A DNA stretch of 64,000 nucleotides from DASPLH01 sp035627675 (GTDB taxonomy: Bacteria; Acidobacteriota; Terriglobia; Terriglobales; Acidobacteriaceae). The DNA is taken from assembly GCA_035627675.1 (NCBI GenBank), contig DASPLH010000062.1:1-64000 (forward strand), in the 5' to 3' direction. Below are positions 10,201-20,363 of the stretch, piece after piece (positions within the stretch are counted from its first letter, which is position 1; each line of letters opens with the position of its first letter). The position numbers were made by a program, and so were the translations under genes. The notes beneath the pieces are model-generated. The model was not told the origin of the DNA and did no database searches. It worked only from the letters and a program-made list of their open reading frames with translations.

Positions 10201-11381
10201 CCATTCCGAAGCCGGCGGTCGAGGGACAGATCAACATCCGCGACGGTGCCGTGGCGCTCATCGACTTGCCCAACGGTCTCAGCAACGTGAACGGCTCGCT
10301 GGTGTTCACCGAGAACCGTTTGGAAGTGCGAACCCTCAACGCGCGTACGGGCGGCGGCGATATCGCGCTGGGCGGGTTCGTCACCTTCGACCGTGGTGTC
10401 GCGTTCCACATCACGGCCAAGGGTCGCGACATCCGGGTTCGTTATCCCGAGGGCATGAGCTCAACGGCAAACGCCGACCTGCTGCTCTCGGGCACGATGA
10501 AGAACGCGCTGCTGTCGGGCGAGGTGACGGTTACGCGCTTCGCGATGAATTCGCAGTTCGACCTGTCGCTGTACCTGGCGAGAAGCAAGCAGCCGCCAAC
10601 CACCCCGAAGCCCGACTCGCTGCTGAACAACGTGAATTTCGACATTCACGTCAGTTCCACTCCGGAGCTGCGCGTTCAGACATCGCTGGCAAAGATATCG
10701 GGCAACGTGGATATCCGGGTGCGCGGGACGGCCACGCGTCCGGCGATCCTCGGCCGCGTGAGCATCGTGGAAGGCGACATGCTGTTCAACGGCACCAAGT
10801 ATCACCTCGAGCGCGGCGACGTGATCTTCACGAACCCCGTGAGGATCGCGCCGATCCTCAATATCGAGGCTTCGGCGCGAGTGCGCGATTACGACATCAC
10901 GCTCGGGTTCCACGGGCCGGTGGACAAGCTCAGCACGAACTATCGTTCCGACCCGCCGTTGCCTTCCGGCGACATCATCGCCCTGCTGGCTTTGGGCCGC
11001 ACGCGCGAGGAAGCCGCGAACCCGGCGATGATGGCAAACGGCCAGCCGCAGCAGACGTTCACCGAGAGCGCCTCGAACGCGCTGCTCGGGCAGGCGCTGA
11101 ATGCGACCGTCAGCAGCCGCGTGCAGAAGATTTTCGGGATCAGCCGCGTCAAGATCGATCCGCAGGTCGGCGGGCCCGAGAACAACGCCAACGCCCGCAT
11201 GACGGTCGAGCAGCAGATCTCGAACAAGATCACGCTGACCTACATCACGAACCTCACGCAGTCGGCGCAACAGATCATCCAGGTGGAGTACAACGTCAAC
11301 CGCAACCTGTCGATCATCGCCGTGCGCGACCAGAACGGCATCGTCGGATTCGACGTCCGGCTGCGCCAGCGCAAGAAGTGA
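7254..11381 (+). CDS. tamB: TamB/DUF490-family translocation and assembly module protein
   Basis: A 1375-residue protein with one N-terminal membrane anchor (residues about 27-47). It is followed by a very long beta-rich periplasmic region of repeated short strands (AsmA/TamB-like, for example FTTVLPRG, GTIPKPAVEGQINI, RLNLKAGGDIHL). It ends with the TamB C-terminal domain: LERGDVIFTNP, LPSGDIIALLALGRTREEA, VEYNVNRNLSIIAVRDQNG and a basic tail. TamB proteins bridge the two membranes and work with Omp85 proteins in barrel insertion or phospholipid transport. It follows the SurA-like gene by 22 bases and precedes pcm by one base, so the four genes look like one transcript. Length fits the family (1250-1400). 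Confidence 0.9.
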   Translation: MAAVRNDNPEDIAPVPAGRGRYPRARIIGGAIAVAFLVAVVATAWYLNSDMFRERVRRVVVEQLETATGGRVELASLRWNLSRLEAEVTDLTIHGLEGPDEIPYAHVDRLYVRLKILSLMTRQAGIRDLSVSRPVIHIVVYPDGTTNQPEPKVKKEGGDPIQTLFDLSIERAEIKEGLLIWNHRRVPFDLTAGNLSAGMTYATADNRYDGTIHAGKIDAQMQNMRPFSAQAEAQFSLFRDRAQLKSLKASTGRTRVEASGSMTNFKQPRFDLAYNATIDLAEAGSIARVRQVRGGTLDLHGKGNYSLDGFASTGKVILKNATLDDASIHLRNVAAGADFSLDQDRISIPHLFATALGGTVTGEAQIEHWMATPPDIAKKRGEITPPQQRGTANLKLTGLPLSEITAALSSRKLPLDQLNAAGLAAGTVAATWRGSPANAAANVDMTIMPPASPAPQQLPVTASIRGMYHGANSTLRIDDLSMATPRSTLTAAGSLGRTTGNVSFKVATSNLGEFAPVIDAMRGPGPMPVELAGTASFDGTASGSLKALSVAGYLEVRDFTTVLPRGTAPPQAGPTRVAQTTAPAAPAQTVRMHWDLLSADVAYSPQQASVRNGVLRRAGAQIDVDGAVQLRKGKYNQFSPIDARLRVIGADVAELQSIAGYNYPVTGRLDVNLRVSGTQADPRGNGRIALTNATAYGQPIRSLTTDISLQNREAQLRNILLSSDLGQVTGAAAYNLGSEAFRFDLHGGGIQLAKVPQANRPNLRATGVLTFDASGSGTADAPVVNANLRLRDLTVNGKTLGDLDAEAVTKGSELRLTARSNMQDANLHLDGTVSLRGQMPGQAVLTLSSADLNPLLKGFVRTDLTGKTAISARVEASGPMKNPKAMRVEAVVDRLSTDTQGVFVQNQGPIRVRVVDQVATIEQFRMAGEGNRFLTVGGTVELAGARRLNLKAGGDIHLKILQTFNPNIMSGGFTDFDLVVGGTIPKPAVEGQINIRDGAVALIDLPNGLSNVNGSLVFTENRLEVRTLNARTGGGDIALGGFVTFDRGVAFHITAKGRDIRVRYPEGMSSTANADLLLSGTMKNALLSGEVTVTRFAMNSQFDLSLYLARSKQPPTTPKPDSLLNNVNFDIHVSSTPELRVQTSLAKISGNVDIRVRGTATRPAILGRVSIVEGDMLFNGTKYHLERGDVIFTNPVRIAPILNIEASARVRDYDITLGFHGPVDKLSTNYRSDPPLPSGDIIALLALGRTREEAANPAMMANGQPQQTFTESASNALLGQALNATVSSRVQKIFGISRVKIDPQVGGPENNANARMTVEQQISNKITLTYITNLTQSAQQIIQVEYNVNRNLSIIAVRDQNGIVGFDVRLRQRKK

Positions 11382-11382
11382 C

Positions 11383-12057
11383 ATGTGCCCGCCCGAAGAT
11401 CCGCGTCCGGAAGATCCACGCTTCGTGGCCGCGCGTGAGCGCATGGTCGCCGAACAGCTGAGCGCGCGCGGCATTCACAGCGGAAGAGTTTTGGCCGCGA
11501 TGTCGTCGGTTCCGCGACAGGTGTTCGTCGCCCGGCAGTTCTGGAACGAAGCGTACGAAGACCATCCCGTTCCCATCGGCGAAGGCCAGACGATTTCGCA
11601 ACCGTACATCGTGGCCGCGATGCTCGAGTCCCTCTCCGTTGAGCCGGAGGATCGGGTGCTGGAGGTCGGCACGGGAACCGGCTACCAGGCGGCGTTGCTG
11701 GGGCATCTCGCACACTCGGTCGTGAGCATCGAGAGACAGCCGCAACTCGCCGAGAACGCGCGCTCGAACCTTGCCCTGCTGGCGTACAGCAACGTCGAGG
11801 TGATCACGGGCGACGGCAGCCTCGGGTACCCTCCGCGCGCGCCGTACGGCCGCATCATCGTTGCCGCCGCCTCCCCGGCGCTTCCGCGAGGGCTGTTCGA
11901 GCAGCTGGCCGAAGGCGGACGCATGATCGTCCCGGTCGGCAACCGCGACGCGCAGGTGCTGCGGCTGGTCCGAAAGATCCATGGAGAGCCGCACGTCTCA
12001 GACCTCGAGGCGTGCCGCTTCGTCCCGCTCCTGGGTGAGTCGGGATTCAAGCTGTAG
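11383..12057 (+). CDS. pcm: protein-L-isoaspartate O-methyltransferase
   Basis: The enzyme transfers a methyl group from S-adenosylmethionine to L-isoaspartyl residues in damaged proteins, starting their repair in the cytoplasm. The 224-residue length is usual. Visible motifs are ARERMVAEQL, the PCMT signature GEGQTISQPYIVA (about residues 66-78), and the SAM loop VLEVGTGTGYQAALL (about 91-105) followed by the acidic VVSIER. The motif IIVAAASPALP and the GGRMIVPVG strand close the fold. It starts one base after the tamB stop, so it is probably the last gene of the envelope operon. It ends 12 bases before the convergent engB stop. Confidence 0.93.
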   Translation: MCPPEDPRPEDPRFVAARERMVAEQLSARGIHSGRVLAAMSSVPRQVFVARQFWNEAYEDHPVPIGEGQTISQPYIVAAMLESLSVEPEDRVLEVGTGTGYQAALLGHLAHSVVSIERQPQLAENARSNLALLAYSNVEVITGDGSLGYPPRAPYGRIIVAAASPALPRGLFEQLAEGGRMIVPVGNRDAQVLRLVRKIHGEPHVSDLEACRFVPLLGESGFKL

Positions 12058-12069
12058 GCGGGAGACCGT

Positions 12070-12678
12070 TCAGGACGAAGCTTCGGCGGAGTGTGCCATG
12101 CCCGCCTCGCGGATGGCCTTCCACAGCTCATCCTTGCCTTGCCCGGTTTTGGACGAGAACGGCACGATGCGCTCGATGCCGAGTTCGGACTTCAGCGCGT
12201 TGAGCGAGGCCTGCAGGCGCGAGCCGACACGGTCGCTCTTGGTGGCGACCACAAGGAACTTGCGATTGGCCGTCCTGAGGAACTCCACCAGCTGCGCGTC
12301 GCTCCCCTGCGGCGGAATGTTGGCATCTACCAGGCAAAGGCAAAGCGCCAGTGGTGCACGCTCGGACAGATATGGGTCGATGAACGACGACCACTGGTCC
12401 TTCAGTTCCTTCGGAACCCGCGCGTAGCCGTATCCCGGGAGGTCGGCGAAAACCAGCTCAGGTCTCGGATGCCCGGGCCAGCGCACATCGAAGAAGTTGA
12501 TCGTCTGGGTGCGTCCCGGCGTGTTGCTGGTCTTCGCGATCTTCGAGCCTACGAGCGAATTGATGAGGCTCGACTTGCCGACGTTCGAGCGCCCGAGAAA
12601 CGCGATCTCGGGCGGGCCCGGCGCGGGGAACCTTGCAGGGTCGGCAGCGGAGATCAGAAAGCGGGTGAGTACCTTCAT
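12070..12678 (-). CDS. engB: EngB/YsxC-type ribosome-biogenesis GTPase
   Basis: EngB is an essential GTPase in 50S subunit assembly. The 202-residue protein has the G1 loop GRSNVGKSS (about 30-38), the G3 motif DLPGYGYARV, the G4 motif TKSD, and G5 in IVPFSSKTGQGKDELW. The switch region reads TSNTPGRTQTINFF, a hallmark of this family. ATG 12678 is in the expected place relative to the conserved FLISAAD start. It lies downstream of lon, but a strong hairpin at 12746-12768 separates them, so it may have its own promoter. Confidence 0.95.
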   Translation of the reverse strand: MKVLTRFLISAADPARFPAPGPPEIAFLGRSNVGKSSLINSLVGSKIAKTSNTPGRTQTINFFDVRWPGHPRPELVFADLPGYGYARVPKELKDQWSSFIDPYLSERAPLALCLCLVDANIPPQGSDAQLVEFLRTANRKFLVVATKSDRVGSRLQASLNALKSELGIERIVPFSSKTGQGKDELWKAIREAGMAHSAEASS

Positions 12679-12745
12679 CCTGATTCCATCTTAACCCGCG
12701 GTCTTCCGCGTTCGGAAGAAGAAGCTCCGGGGCGCGAAATAGCAA

Positions 12746-12768
12746 GGCCCGCCGAGTTACGGCGGGCC
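12746..12768 (-). terminator. Rho-independent terminator after lon
   Basis: On the minus strand GGCCCGCC - GTAACTC - GGCGGGCC forms an eight-pair stem, followed by TTGCTATTT. It sits about 20 bases past the lon stop and upstream of engB. Confidence 0.7.
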
Positions 12769-12789
12769 GTGGCGGGTGCTGTGTTCCCG

Positions 12790-15195
<2,406 letters not shown>

Positions 15196-15508
15196 TCAGC
15201 ATCTCCCCGTGTGCCCAAAGGTCGGAAAATCAAGAACTTGCGACAAGCGTTCCGGCCTGTCATTCCAGACGTCCTTGATTGGGGCCCACATTAGCGACCG
15301 TTGAATCGAGCCTACTACATCGACATGGTGGCGGCAACCAACCGGGGTAACGGAAAAGGCGACTTTTCAAGCCAAATTCGCGGCCTTTTGGCCCAGCAAT
15401 CCCATGCCCACTCGCCGCTACTCCGCGTGGCTTCTGCCGGTGTACGCCCTGCTGCCACTGTCAACGGATGCTGGCGGCGGTTCATTAACCAGATGCCCGC
15501 TGAAAGCA
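15196..15508. other. spacer between clpX and lon
   Basis: About 310 bases without a supported gene. It must hold the lon promoter; no clear -10/-35 pair was found. A perfect ten-base palindrome CAAGAACTTG lies near 15232-15241, about 40 bases before the lon start, and could be part of an operator, but it does not match the HspR or CIRCE consensus. Confidence 0.3.
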
Positions 15509-15532
15509 AACGCCCGGCGGGAGCCGGGCGTT
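15509..15532 (-). terminator. Rho-independent terminator after clpX
   Basis: AACGCCCGGC - four-base loop - GCCGGGCGTT gives a ten-pair stem followed on the minus strand by TGCTTTC, about 20 bases past the clpX stop at 15551. Confidence 0.75.
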
Positions 15533-15550
15533 CGTAGACGACACTTTGCG

Positions 15551-16840
15551 TCAGCTCGCCTGTTTTTCGATCAGCGGGCTGGAGACTTCGCGCTTCTCCA
15601 CCATCTCACTCGTTACCTCGAAGTCCTTCAGCTTCTTCTGGCTCGGCAGGTGGTACATCAGATCGAGCATCAGTTCTTCGAGAATCATGCGGAGTCCGCG
15701 TGCGCCCACCTTGCGCTGCAAGGCTTCGCGTGCGATCGCGTGCAGCGCCTCGTCGCTGAACCGCAGCTTCACATTCTCGAACTCGAACAGGCGCACGTAC
15801 TGCTTGGTGATGGCATTGCGAGGCCTGGTGAGAATCTGCACGAGCGCGGATTCGTCCAGGTCGGCGAGCACACCCATGACCGGAAGGCGTCCGATGAACT
15901 CGGGAATCATTCCGAACTTCATCAGGTCCTGCGGCTCCGCCATCTGGAGCAGCTCACTGTCCCGGCGGTTGGCGGCGAGGGCTTCCTGTGTAGCCTGGCC
16001 TTCCTTGCCGTCTTCACCGCTGCGGAAACCGAGAGCGCGCTTGCCAACCCTCTTGCCGATGATGCGCTCGAGTCCGACGAACGCGCCGCCGACGATGAAC
16101 AGGATGTTCGTCGTGTCCACCGGCGTGAATTCCTGGTGCGGGTGCTTGCGGCCGCCCTGGGGCGGAACGTTCGCCACAGTGCCTTCCAATATCTTCAGCA
16201 GCGCCTGCTGCACGCCTTCGCCGCTGACGTCGCGCGTGATGGACGGGTTTTCGTCCTTGCGGCCGATCTTGTCGATTTCGTCGATGTAGATGATGCCGGT
16301 CTGTGCGCGGCCCACATCGCCATCGGCAGCCTGCAAGAGCTTGAGGATGATGTTCTCGACGTCTTCGCCCACGTAGCCGGCTTCGGTCAGGGTGGTGGCG
16401 TCCACGATCGCGAAGGGCACGTCGAGCATCTTCGCCAGCGTCTGCGCCAGCAGCGTCTTGCCCGTACCCGTCGGCCCGATCAGAAGTATGTTCGACTTCT
16501 GAAGCTCGACTTCGCTGGTGCGCTGGCGGTTCATGTAGATGCGCTTGTAGTGGTTGTACACCGCTACCGCCAGCTTCTTCTTCGTCTGCTCCTGGCCGAT
16601 GACGTATTCGTCGAGGAACGTCTTGATCTCGGACGGCTTGGGCAGGTGATTCGGGCCGGTGGAAGTCTGGGTCTCGGTCCTGTCGTCTTCCAGGATGGAG
16701 TTGCAGACGGCCACACACTCATCGCAAATGTAGGCGCGCGGATAATCGCTGGGCGAGGAGATCAGCTTCGCAACAGCATCCTGAGACTTGTGGCAGAACG
16801 AGCAGCGCAATACTTCTTCGTTACCGGACCTCGATCTCAC
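15551..16840 (-). CDS. clpX: ATP-dependent Clp protease ATP-binding subunit ClpX
   Basis: ClpX unfolds substrates and threads them into ClpP. The 429-residue protein has the N-terminal zinc-binding domain (CSFC near residue 13, CDEC near 38), Walker [14 protein letters not shown], Walker [11 protein letters not shown], the RKHPHQEF region, and sensor motifs including [11 protein letters not shown], where IGR-type residues contact ClpP. The C-terminal ...[18 protein letters not shown] is canonical. GTG 16840 has AAGGAG eight bases upstream. The clpP stop lies 507 bases upstream on the same strand, an unusually long gap for this pair, filled with hairpins and clpP-tail repeats. Confidence 0.97.
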   Translation of the reverse strand: MRSRSGNEEVLRCSFCHKSQDAVAKLISSPSDYPRAYICDECVAVCNSILEDDRTETQTSTGPNHLPKPSEIKTFLDEYVIGQEQTKKKLAVAVYNHYKRIYMNRQRTSEVELQKSNILLIGPTGTGKTLLAQTLAKMLDVPFAIVDATTLTEAGYVGEDVENIILKLLQAADGDVGRAQTGIIYIDEIDKIGRKDENPSITRDVSGEGVQQALLKILEGTVANVPPQGGRKHPHQEFTPVDTTNILFIVGGAFVGLERIIGKRVGKRALGFRSGEDGKEGQATQEALAANRRDSELLQMAEPQDLMKFGMIPEFIGRLPVMGVLADLDESALVQILTRPRNAITKQYVRLFEFENVKLRFSDEALHAIAREALQRKVGARGLRMILEELMLDLMYHLPSQKKLKDFEVTSEMVEKREVSSPLIEKQAS

Positions 16841-17016
16841 AAAACGACTCCTTAGGGTTTCCCGATCACGGCATCACGCTTGCCAGCCGGTTCGTTTAGA
16901 GGAAATGTGGTCTGAAGCAGCCTGCCACCCACGGCCCGCTGCGTTCTCGAAGTCTCAGCTTCGACCGACGACTTATCAACCATTGAGATCACTTAGGTGC
17001 TTCTATTTTCGCCTTA

Positions 17017-17065
17017 TTACCTTTTCACGTAAAGGTAACGGGAGGTCAAATTTGGCCCTCCCGTT
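17017..17065. other. two adjacent hairpins in the clpP-clpX spacer
   Basis: TTACCTTT - TCACGT - AAAGGTAA (17017-17038) is immediately followed, with a two-base overlap, by AACGGGAGG - 11-base loop - CCTCCCGTT (17037-17065). The two stems share the AA at 17037-17038, so they compete. The stretch is AT-richer than the surroundings. It could be a terminator or attenuator between clpP and clpX, or part of the clpX promoter; nothing in the sequence decides this. Confidence 0.45.
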
Positions 17066-17094
17066 CCATGCACCATCGATGCGGCAATTTGGGA

Positions 17095-17124
17095 AAGCCC
17101 CGCCCGTGGCCCGATGCGGGGCTT
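17095..17124 (-). terminator. probable terminator downstream of clpP
   Basis: AAGCCCCGC - 12-base loop - GCGGGGCTT forms a nine-pair stem; on the minus strand it is followed by TCCC rather than a long T run. It lies about 220 bases past the clpP stop, beyond the tail repeats. Confidence 0.5.
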
Positions 17125-17153
17125 GTACTCGCAAATGAGACCTCGACGCTTAC

Positions 17154-17190
17154 CCCACATTAGCTGCGCCTTCGGCTCCGCACATGTGGG
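17154..17190. repeat. ATGTGGGNCACC palindromic repeat, copy 1
   Basis: CCCACAT (17154-17160) and ATGTGGG (17184-17190) frame a 23-base centre that itself folds (AGCTGCGCC/GGCTCCGC). ATGTGGGCCACC matches the arm shared with copies near 19.6, 22.2, 27.4 and 29.97 kb. Confidence 0.6.
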
Positions 17191-17206
17191 CCACCGGCGA
17201 CCGGCG

Positions 17207-17389
17207 ACTACTTGTGCTTGTAAATGATGTCGTCGATGATCCCGTACTCGCCCGTGCCGGCGCAGCCGTCGAGACCACTACTTGTGCTTGTAAATGATGT
17301 CGTCGATGATCCCGTACTCGCCCGTGTCGGCGCAGCCGTCGGGACCACTACTTGTGCTTGTAAATGATGTCGTCGATGATCCCGTACTC
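17207..17389. repeat. tandem 70-base repeat copied from the 3' end of clpP
   Basis: A 43-base core occurs three times with a 70-base period: 17207-17249, 17277-17319 and 17347-17389. The last copy is the authentic end of clpP, coding for the final residues [13 protein letters not shown] and the stop. The other two lie just downstream of it and repeat the same codons and stop. The cores look identical; the two intervening 27-base linkers (17250-17276, 17320-17346) differ at only two positions. In the extra copies the upstream coding sequence (AQQSK) is replaced by linker, so they are not usable as genes. The period is not a multiple of three. Confidence 0.9.
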
Positions 17390-17932
17390 CTTCGACTGCT
17401 GAGCGTTCATGATGAAGTCACGCTCAACGTCCCGCTCCACCTTCTCCAGCGTTTGGCCGGTGTGCTTGGCGAGGAGTTGGTTCGTGATCTCCCGCATGCG
17501 CAGGATCTCGCGAGCGTGAATGTCGATGTCGGTCGCCTGGCCGCTCAGTCCGCTCATCAGCGGCTGGTGAATCAGGATGCGCGAGGTGGGCAGCGCGTAA
17601 CGCTTGCCGGGCGCGCCGGCGGTCAGCAGCGTCGCAGCCATCGAGGCAGCCTGGCCGATGCAGATCGTCGCCACGTCGGGACGGATGAACTGCATCGTGT
17701 CATAGATCGCCATTCCGGCCGTGATCGAACCGCCCGGGGAGTTGATGTACAGCGAGATGTCCTTTTCCGGATCCTCAGCTTCCAGGAAGAGCATCTGCGC
17801 GATGATCAGGTTGGCCACCTGGTCGTCGATAGGAGTGCCGAGGAAGATGATGTTGTCGCGCAGCAACCGGGAATAAATGTCGTACGCGCGCTCGCCCCTG
17901 CTGGTTTGTTCGATCACCATGGGCACAAGCAT
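17348..17932 (-). CDS. clpP: ATP-dependent Clp protease proteolytic subunit
   Basis: ClpP forms the barrel-shaped serine protease that works with ClpX. From ATG 17932 the protein has 194 residues and begins [20 protein letters not shown], as in orthologues. GTG 17959 would add nine residues, but AAGGAG is placed about ten bases before ATG 17932. The catalytic triad is Ser97 in [11 protein letters not shown], His122 in RILIHQPL and Asp172 in VERDF. The gene ends in YKHK. Directly behind the stop lie two further copies of the last 43 bases. It is 146 bases downstream of tig on the same strand. Confidence 0.96.
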   Translation of the reverse strand: MLVPMVIEQTSRGERAYDIYSRLLRDNIIFLGTPIDDQVANLIIAQMLFLEAEDPEKDISLYINSPGGSITAGMAIYDTMQFIRPDVATICIGQAASMAATLLTAGAPGKRYALPTSRILIHQPLMSGLSGQATDIDIHAREILRMREITNQLLAKHTGQTLEKVERDVERDFIMNAQQSKEYGIIDDIIYKHK

Positions 17933-18078
17933 AGGTTCCGGCTCCTTTGGTCGGGCCACCTCACATCTGGTGCTCCCGGAATCCCGCGCAACGGCGGGGA
18001 CAATCGTACTGCTGGAGAGGTTTGCGGAGTCGAAGCGCCGGTCATCGGCTCCCTGGGGCTATGACCGGCCACCCACCG

Positions 18079-19395
18079 CTACGCTGACTGCTGGTAAAGC
18101 AAATCGAGAGCTTTTTCGTTCCGCATCCGTTCGCGAATGCGATCGAGTCCGCCGCTCTGTTCCATGCGGGCGCGAACTGCTTCCGGCGTCTGCTGCATCT
18201 GGCGCGCGACCGCCTCGACTTCCCGTGCGATTTCTTCCTCGCCGATCTCGATGTTCTCGGCGTCCGCAATCTTATCGAGTAGTAGAGATGCTTTCACTTC
18301 GCGTGCTGCCGCCTCGCGTTGTCCTTCCCGGAGCCGGGCGAAATCCATGTTCTTCAACTGCTCCTGGCGAAGCCCCTGGGCGGCGAGCGCGCGCAAACCG
18401 CGATCGAGCCGCTGGTCGATTTGATGCTCGACGAGTACCTGCGGAACCGGGAAGTCGTAACGGTTCACAAGCTCTTCGATCATCCTGTCCTTCGCCTTGT
18501 GCTCCGCCTGGTGGTGCCGCTCGGTTTCCATGCCCTCGCGGATGCGGGTGCGCAGGTCCTCGACCGTCTTGAATTCCTCTCCCAGCTTCTGCGCCCACTC
18601 GTCATTCAACTCGGGCAGCTCGCGCTGGCGGATACCCTTGACCTTCACGTCGTAGTGCACCGTCTTGCCGGCGAGCCGCTGGTCGTTGAAGTCCGCCGGG
18701 TACGCGACGTCGAACGAACGCTCGTCGCCGGGCTTCGCTCCGCGGAGATTCTCCGAGAACTCCTTGATCGTGTTCTCGCCCGCAATCGGAACCAGTACCT
18801 CTTCCATCTCGACCGGCTCTCCGCCGTCTTCCACGCCCGTGCCCTTGAAACTGATCACGGCGTAGTCGCCGTCCTGGAGCGCGCTCTCGCCCTCGACGTC
18901 GATGAACTTCGCCTGCTGCTCCTGGAGGTGCTGGAGGGCGTGTTCGACGTCCTCGTCTGACACCGTAACCTGCTCGCGCTCGATCTTGATGTCCTTGTAA
19001 CCGGGAATCTCGAACTCAGGCAGCACTTCGAAGGTCGCCGTGAACTTCAACGGCTGGCCGTCGTTCATTTCCAGATGCGTAATCTGCGGCTGCGAGATCG
19101 GCGAGAGCTTCTGGCGCTCGGTCTCCTGGCGGAAATACTTGGGAACGAGCTGTTCGATCAGGTCTTTCTGGATGTCTTCCGCGAAGCGCTGCTTCACGAT
19201 CGTCGCCGGAACCTTGCCTTTGCGGAAGCCGGCAACGCGGGCGTGCTTCACGTAGTTCGCCAGGACCTTTTTCTGCTGGTCAGCCACCACTTCGGCCGGG
19301 ATCTCAACCGAGATCTCACGCTGGCAAGGGTTTACGGTCTCCGCCTGCTCGGTGCTGGCGTTGTTCTCGTTCTTGGTCTCTTCGGTTGTGCTCAA
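18079..19395 (-). CDS. tig: trigger factor (ribosome-associated chaperone/PPIase)
   Basis: Trigger factor binds nascent chains at the ribosome exit. Visible parts are the ribosome-binding N-domain with AGFRKGKVPATIV (the GFRxGxxP signature), the FKBP-type PPIase domain starting DGDYAVISFKGTG, and the long helical C-domain ending in ALDLLYQQSA. The frame is open up to GTG 19452, but TTG 19395 has GAAGG eight bases upstream and removes an atypical leader, giving 438 residues. The N-terminus is then a 25-residue polar stretch before REISVEIPAEVV. It heads the tig-clpP-clpX-lon order found in many bacteria. Confidence 0.93.
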   Translation of the reverse strand: MSTTEETKNENNASTEQAETVNPCQREISVEIPAEVVADQQKKVLANYVKHARVAGFRKGKVPATIVKQRFAEDIQKDLIEQLVPKYFRQETERQKLSPISQPQITHLEMNDGQPLKFTATFEVLPEFEIPGYKDIKIEREQVTVSDEDVEHALQHLQEQQAKFIDVEGESALQDGDYAVISFKGTGVEDGGEPVEMEEVLVPIAGENTIKEFSENLRGAKPGDERSFDVAYPADFNDQRLAGKTVHYDVKVKGIRQRELPELNDEWAQKLGEEFKTVEDLRTRIREGMETERHHQAEHKAKDRMIEELVNRYDFPVPQVLVEHQIDQRLDRGLRALAAQGLRQEQLKNMDFARLREGQREAAAREVKASLLLDKIADAENIEIGEEEIAREVEAVARQMQQTPEAVRARMEQSGGLDRIRERMRNEKALDLLYQQSA

Positions 19396-19544
19396 GGAAA
19401 ATGCCTTCAGAAAGGAATGAGCCGGCAAAGCATCCGGCCGCTGGGAACTCACGGCAGAGCGAACCCATCACTCCACCAACCACCAAGTCTATTCGTCTGA
19501 ACGAAAGACGGTCAAACGGCGGGGGCCTCGAACCGGCGGAACCT

Positions 19545-19575
19545 AAAAAGCGAAGGGCCTGCTCGCGCAGGCCCA
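19545..19575 (-). terminator. terminator for the Ser/Thr/Gly-rich protein gene
   Basis: On the minus strand GGGCCTGC - GCGA - GCAGGCCC (19556-19575) is followed by TTCGCTTTTT. It is about 70 bases past the stop at 19643. Confidence 0.75.
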
Positions 19576-19598
19576 CGTGGTTCGTACGCGCCCGAAGG

Positions 19599-19630
19599 TG
19601 ACCCACATCAGCGAAGCAGATGTGGGTTCC
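19599..19630. repeat. ATGTGGGNCACC palindromic repeat, copy 2
   Basis: ACCCACATC - nine bases - GATGTGGGT forms a nine-pair hairpin; reading the minus strand the outer side is GATGTGGGTCACC, matching the shared arm. Confidence 0.65.
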
Positions 19631-19642
19631 CACTGCTGAGAA

Positions 19643-20281
19643 TTATCGAGGCGTTGTAGTCGTACTGCCGCTGGCGCCTGCCCCGGTCGTGCCCGAGGCG
19701 CTCGAGCCTGTCCCCGGATTCGTGTTGATGGACGAACCCGTTGTGTTGCTGATGGAGGAACCCGATGTGTTGCTGACGGAGGAACCGGTGCCGCCCGTCG
19801 AAGGAGTTGTGGAGATCGCCCCTGCCGTGCCGCTTGATGTCCCAGACGTCCCGGCCGAAGGCGGGCAGTTGGCGGTCGCCGGCCCGCTGGTGGATGTGCT
19901 TCCCGCCGCAGCCGAAGACGGGGTCGCGCCCGTACCGCTGGTCGCGCCCACACCCAGGTTGGGTGAGCTAGTGCCAGTTGTGCTTGCCGTCGTGCTGGGG
20001 CAGGGACTCGTCGTGCCCGTCGAGCTTCCGAGGCCGCTGCTCGATTGAGTGCTGGGCGGAACCGTCGTGCCCGCTGCCGTGCTGCCGACCGTACCGGAGG
20101 GACGCGTAGCGGCCGCTCCCGAGGGAGATGTGATCGTGCTGCCCGTGCCCGCAGCCTGTCCGCTGCCGGCCGTGCCCGTGGACGGGTTCATCACCGTGCT
20201 GCCTGTGCTCGTGGTTCCGGTCTGGGCAAAAGCTACACAGGAGCTTAAAGCCAGAGTTGCCATCAGAAGTCTTGTTCGCAT
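19643..20281 (-). CDS. secreted Ser/Thr/Gly-rich low-complexity protein
   Basis: From ATG 20281 (AGGAG four bases upstream) the protein has 212 residues: a signal peptide (MRTRLLMATLALSSCVAFA, cleavage near 19-20), then almost only Ser, Thr, Gly, Ala and Pro. Short recurring units such as TGTSS, SNTSGSS, SNTTGSS and TGTG appear. Two Cys are present, in TSPCPST and ANCPPS. It has no recognised domain; a disordered surface, adhesive or glycosylated protein is possible, but function is unknown. The longer open frame (to 20680) runs through a GC-rich repeat and is not used. Its own terminator suggests a single-gene transcript. Confidence 0.65.
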   Translation of the reverse strand: MRTRLLMATLALSSCVAFAQTGTTSTGSTVMNPSTGTAGSGQAAGTGSTITSPSGAAATRPSGTVGSTAAGTTVPPSTQSSSGLGSSTGTTSPCPSTTASTTGTSSPNLGVGATSGTGATPSSAAAGSTSTSGPATANCPPSAGTSGTSSGTAGAISTTPSTGGTGSSVSNTSGSSISNTTGSSINTNPGTGSSASGTTGAGASGSTTTTPR

Positions 20282-20363
20282 GATTCTCCTCGCCTTGGAT
20301 CGTCTGTGCCGGTCGCAATGGACCGCCTGCAAATTGAGATGGCCAACCCTCCAGGGATGTTGG

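Noticed and set aside
15232..15241. HspR operator before lon
   Set aside because: CAAGAACTTG is palindromic but does not have the HAIR half-sites or seven-base spacing.
17207..17389. CRISPR array or clpP pseudogene for the 70-base repeat
   Set aside because: The linkers are themselves nearly identical and the core is exactly the clpP coding end; too short for a second gene.
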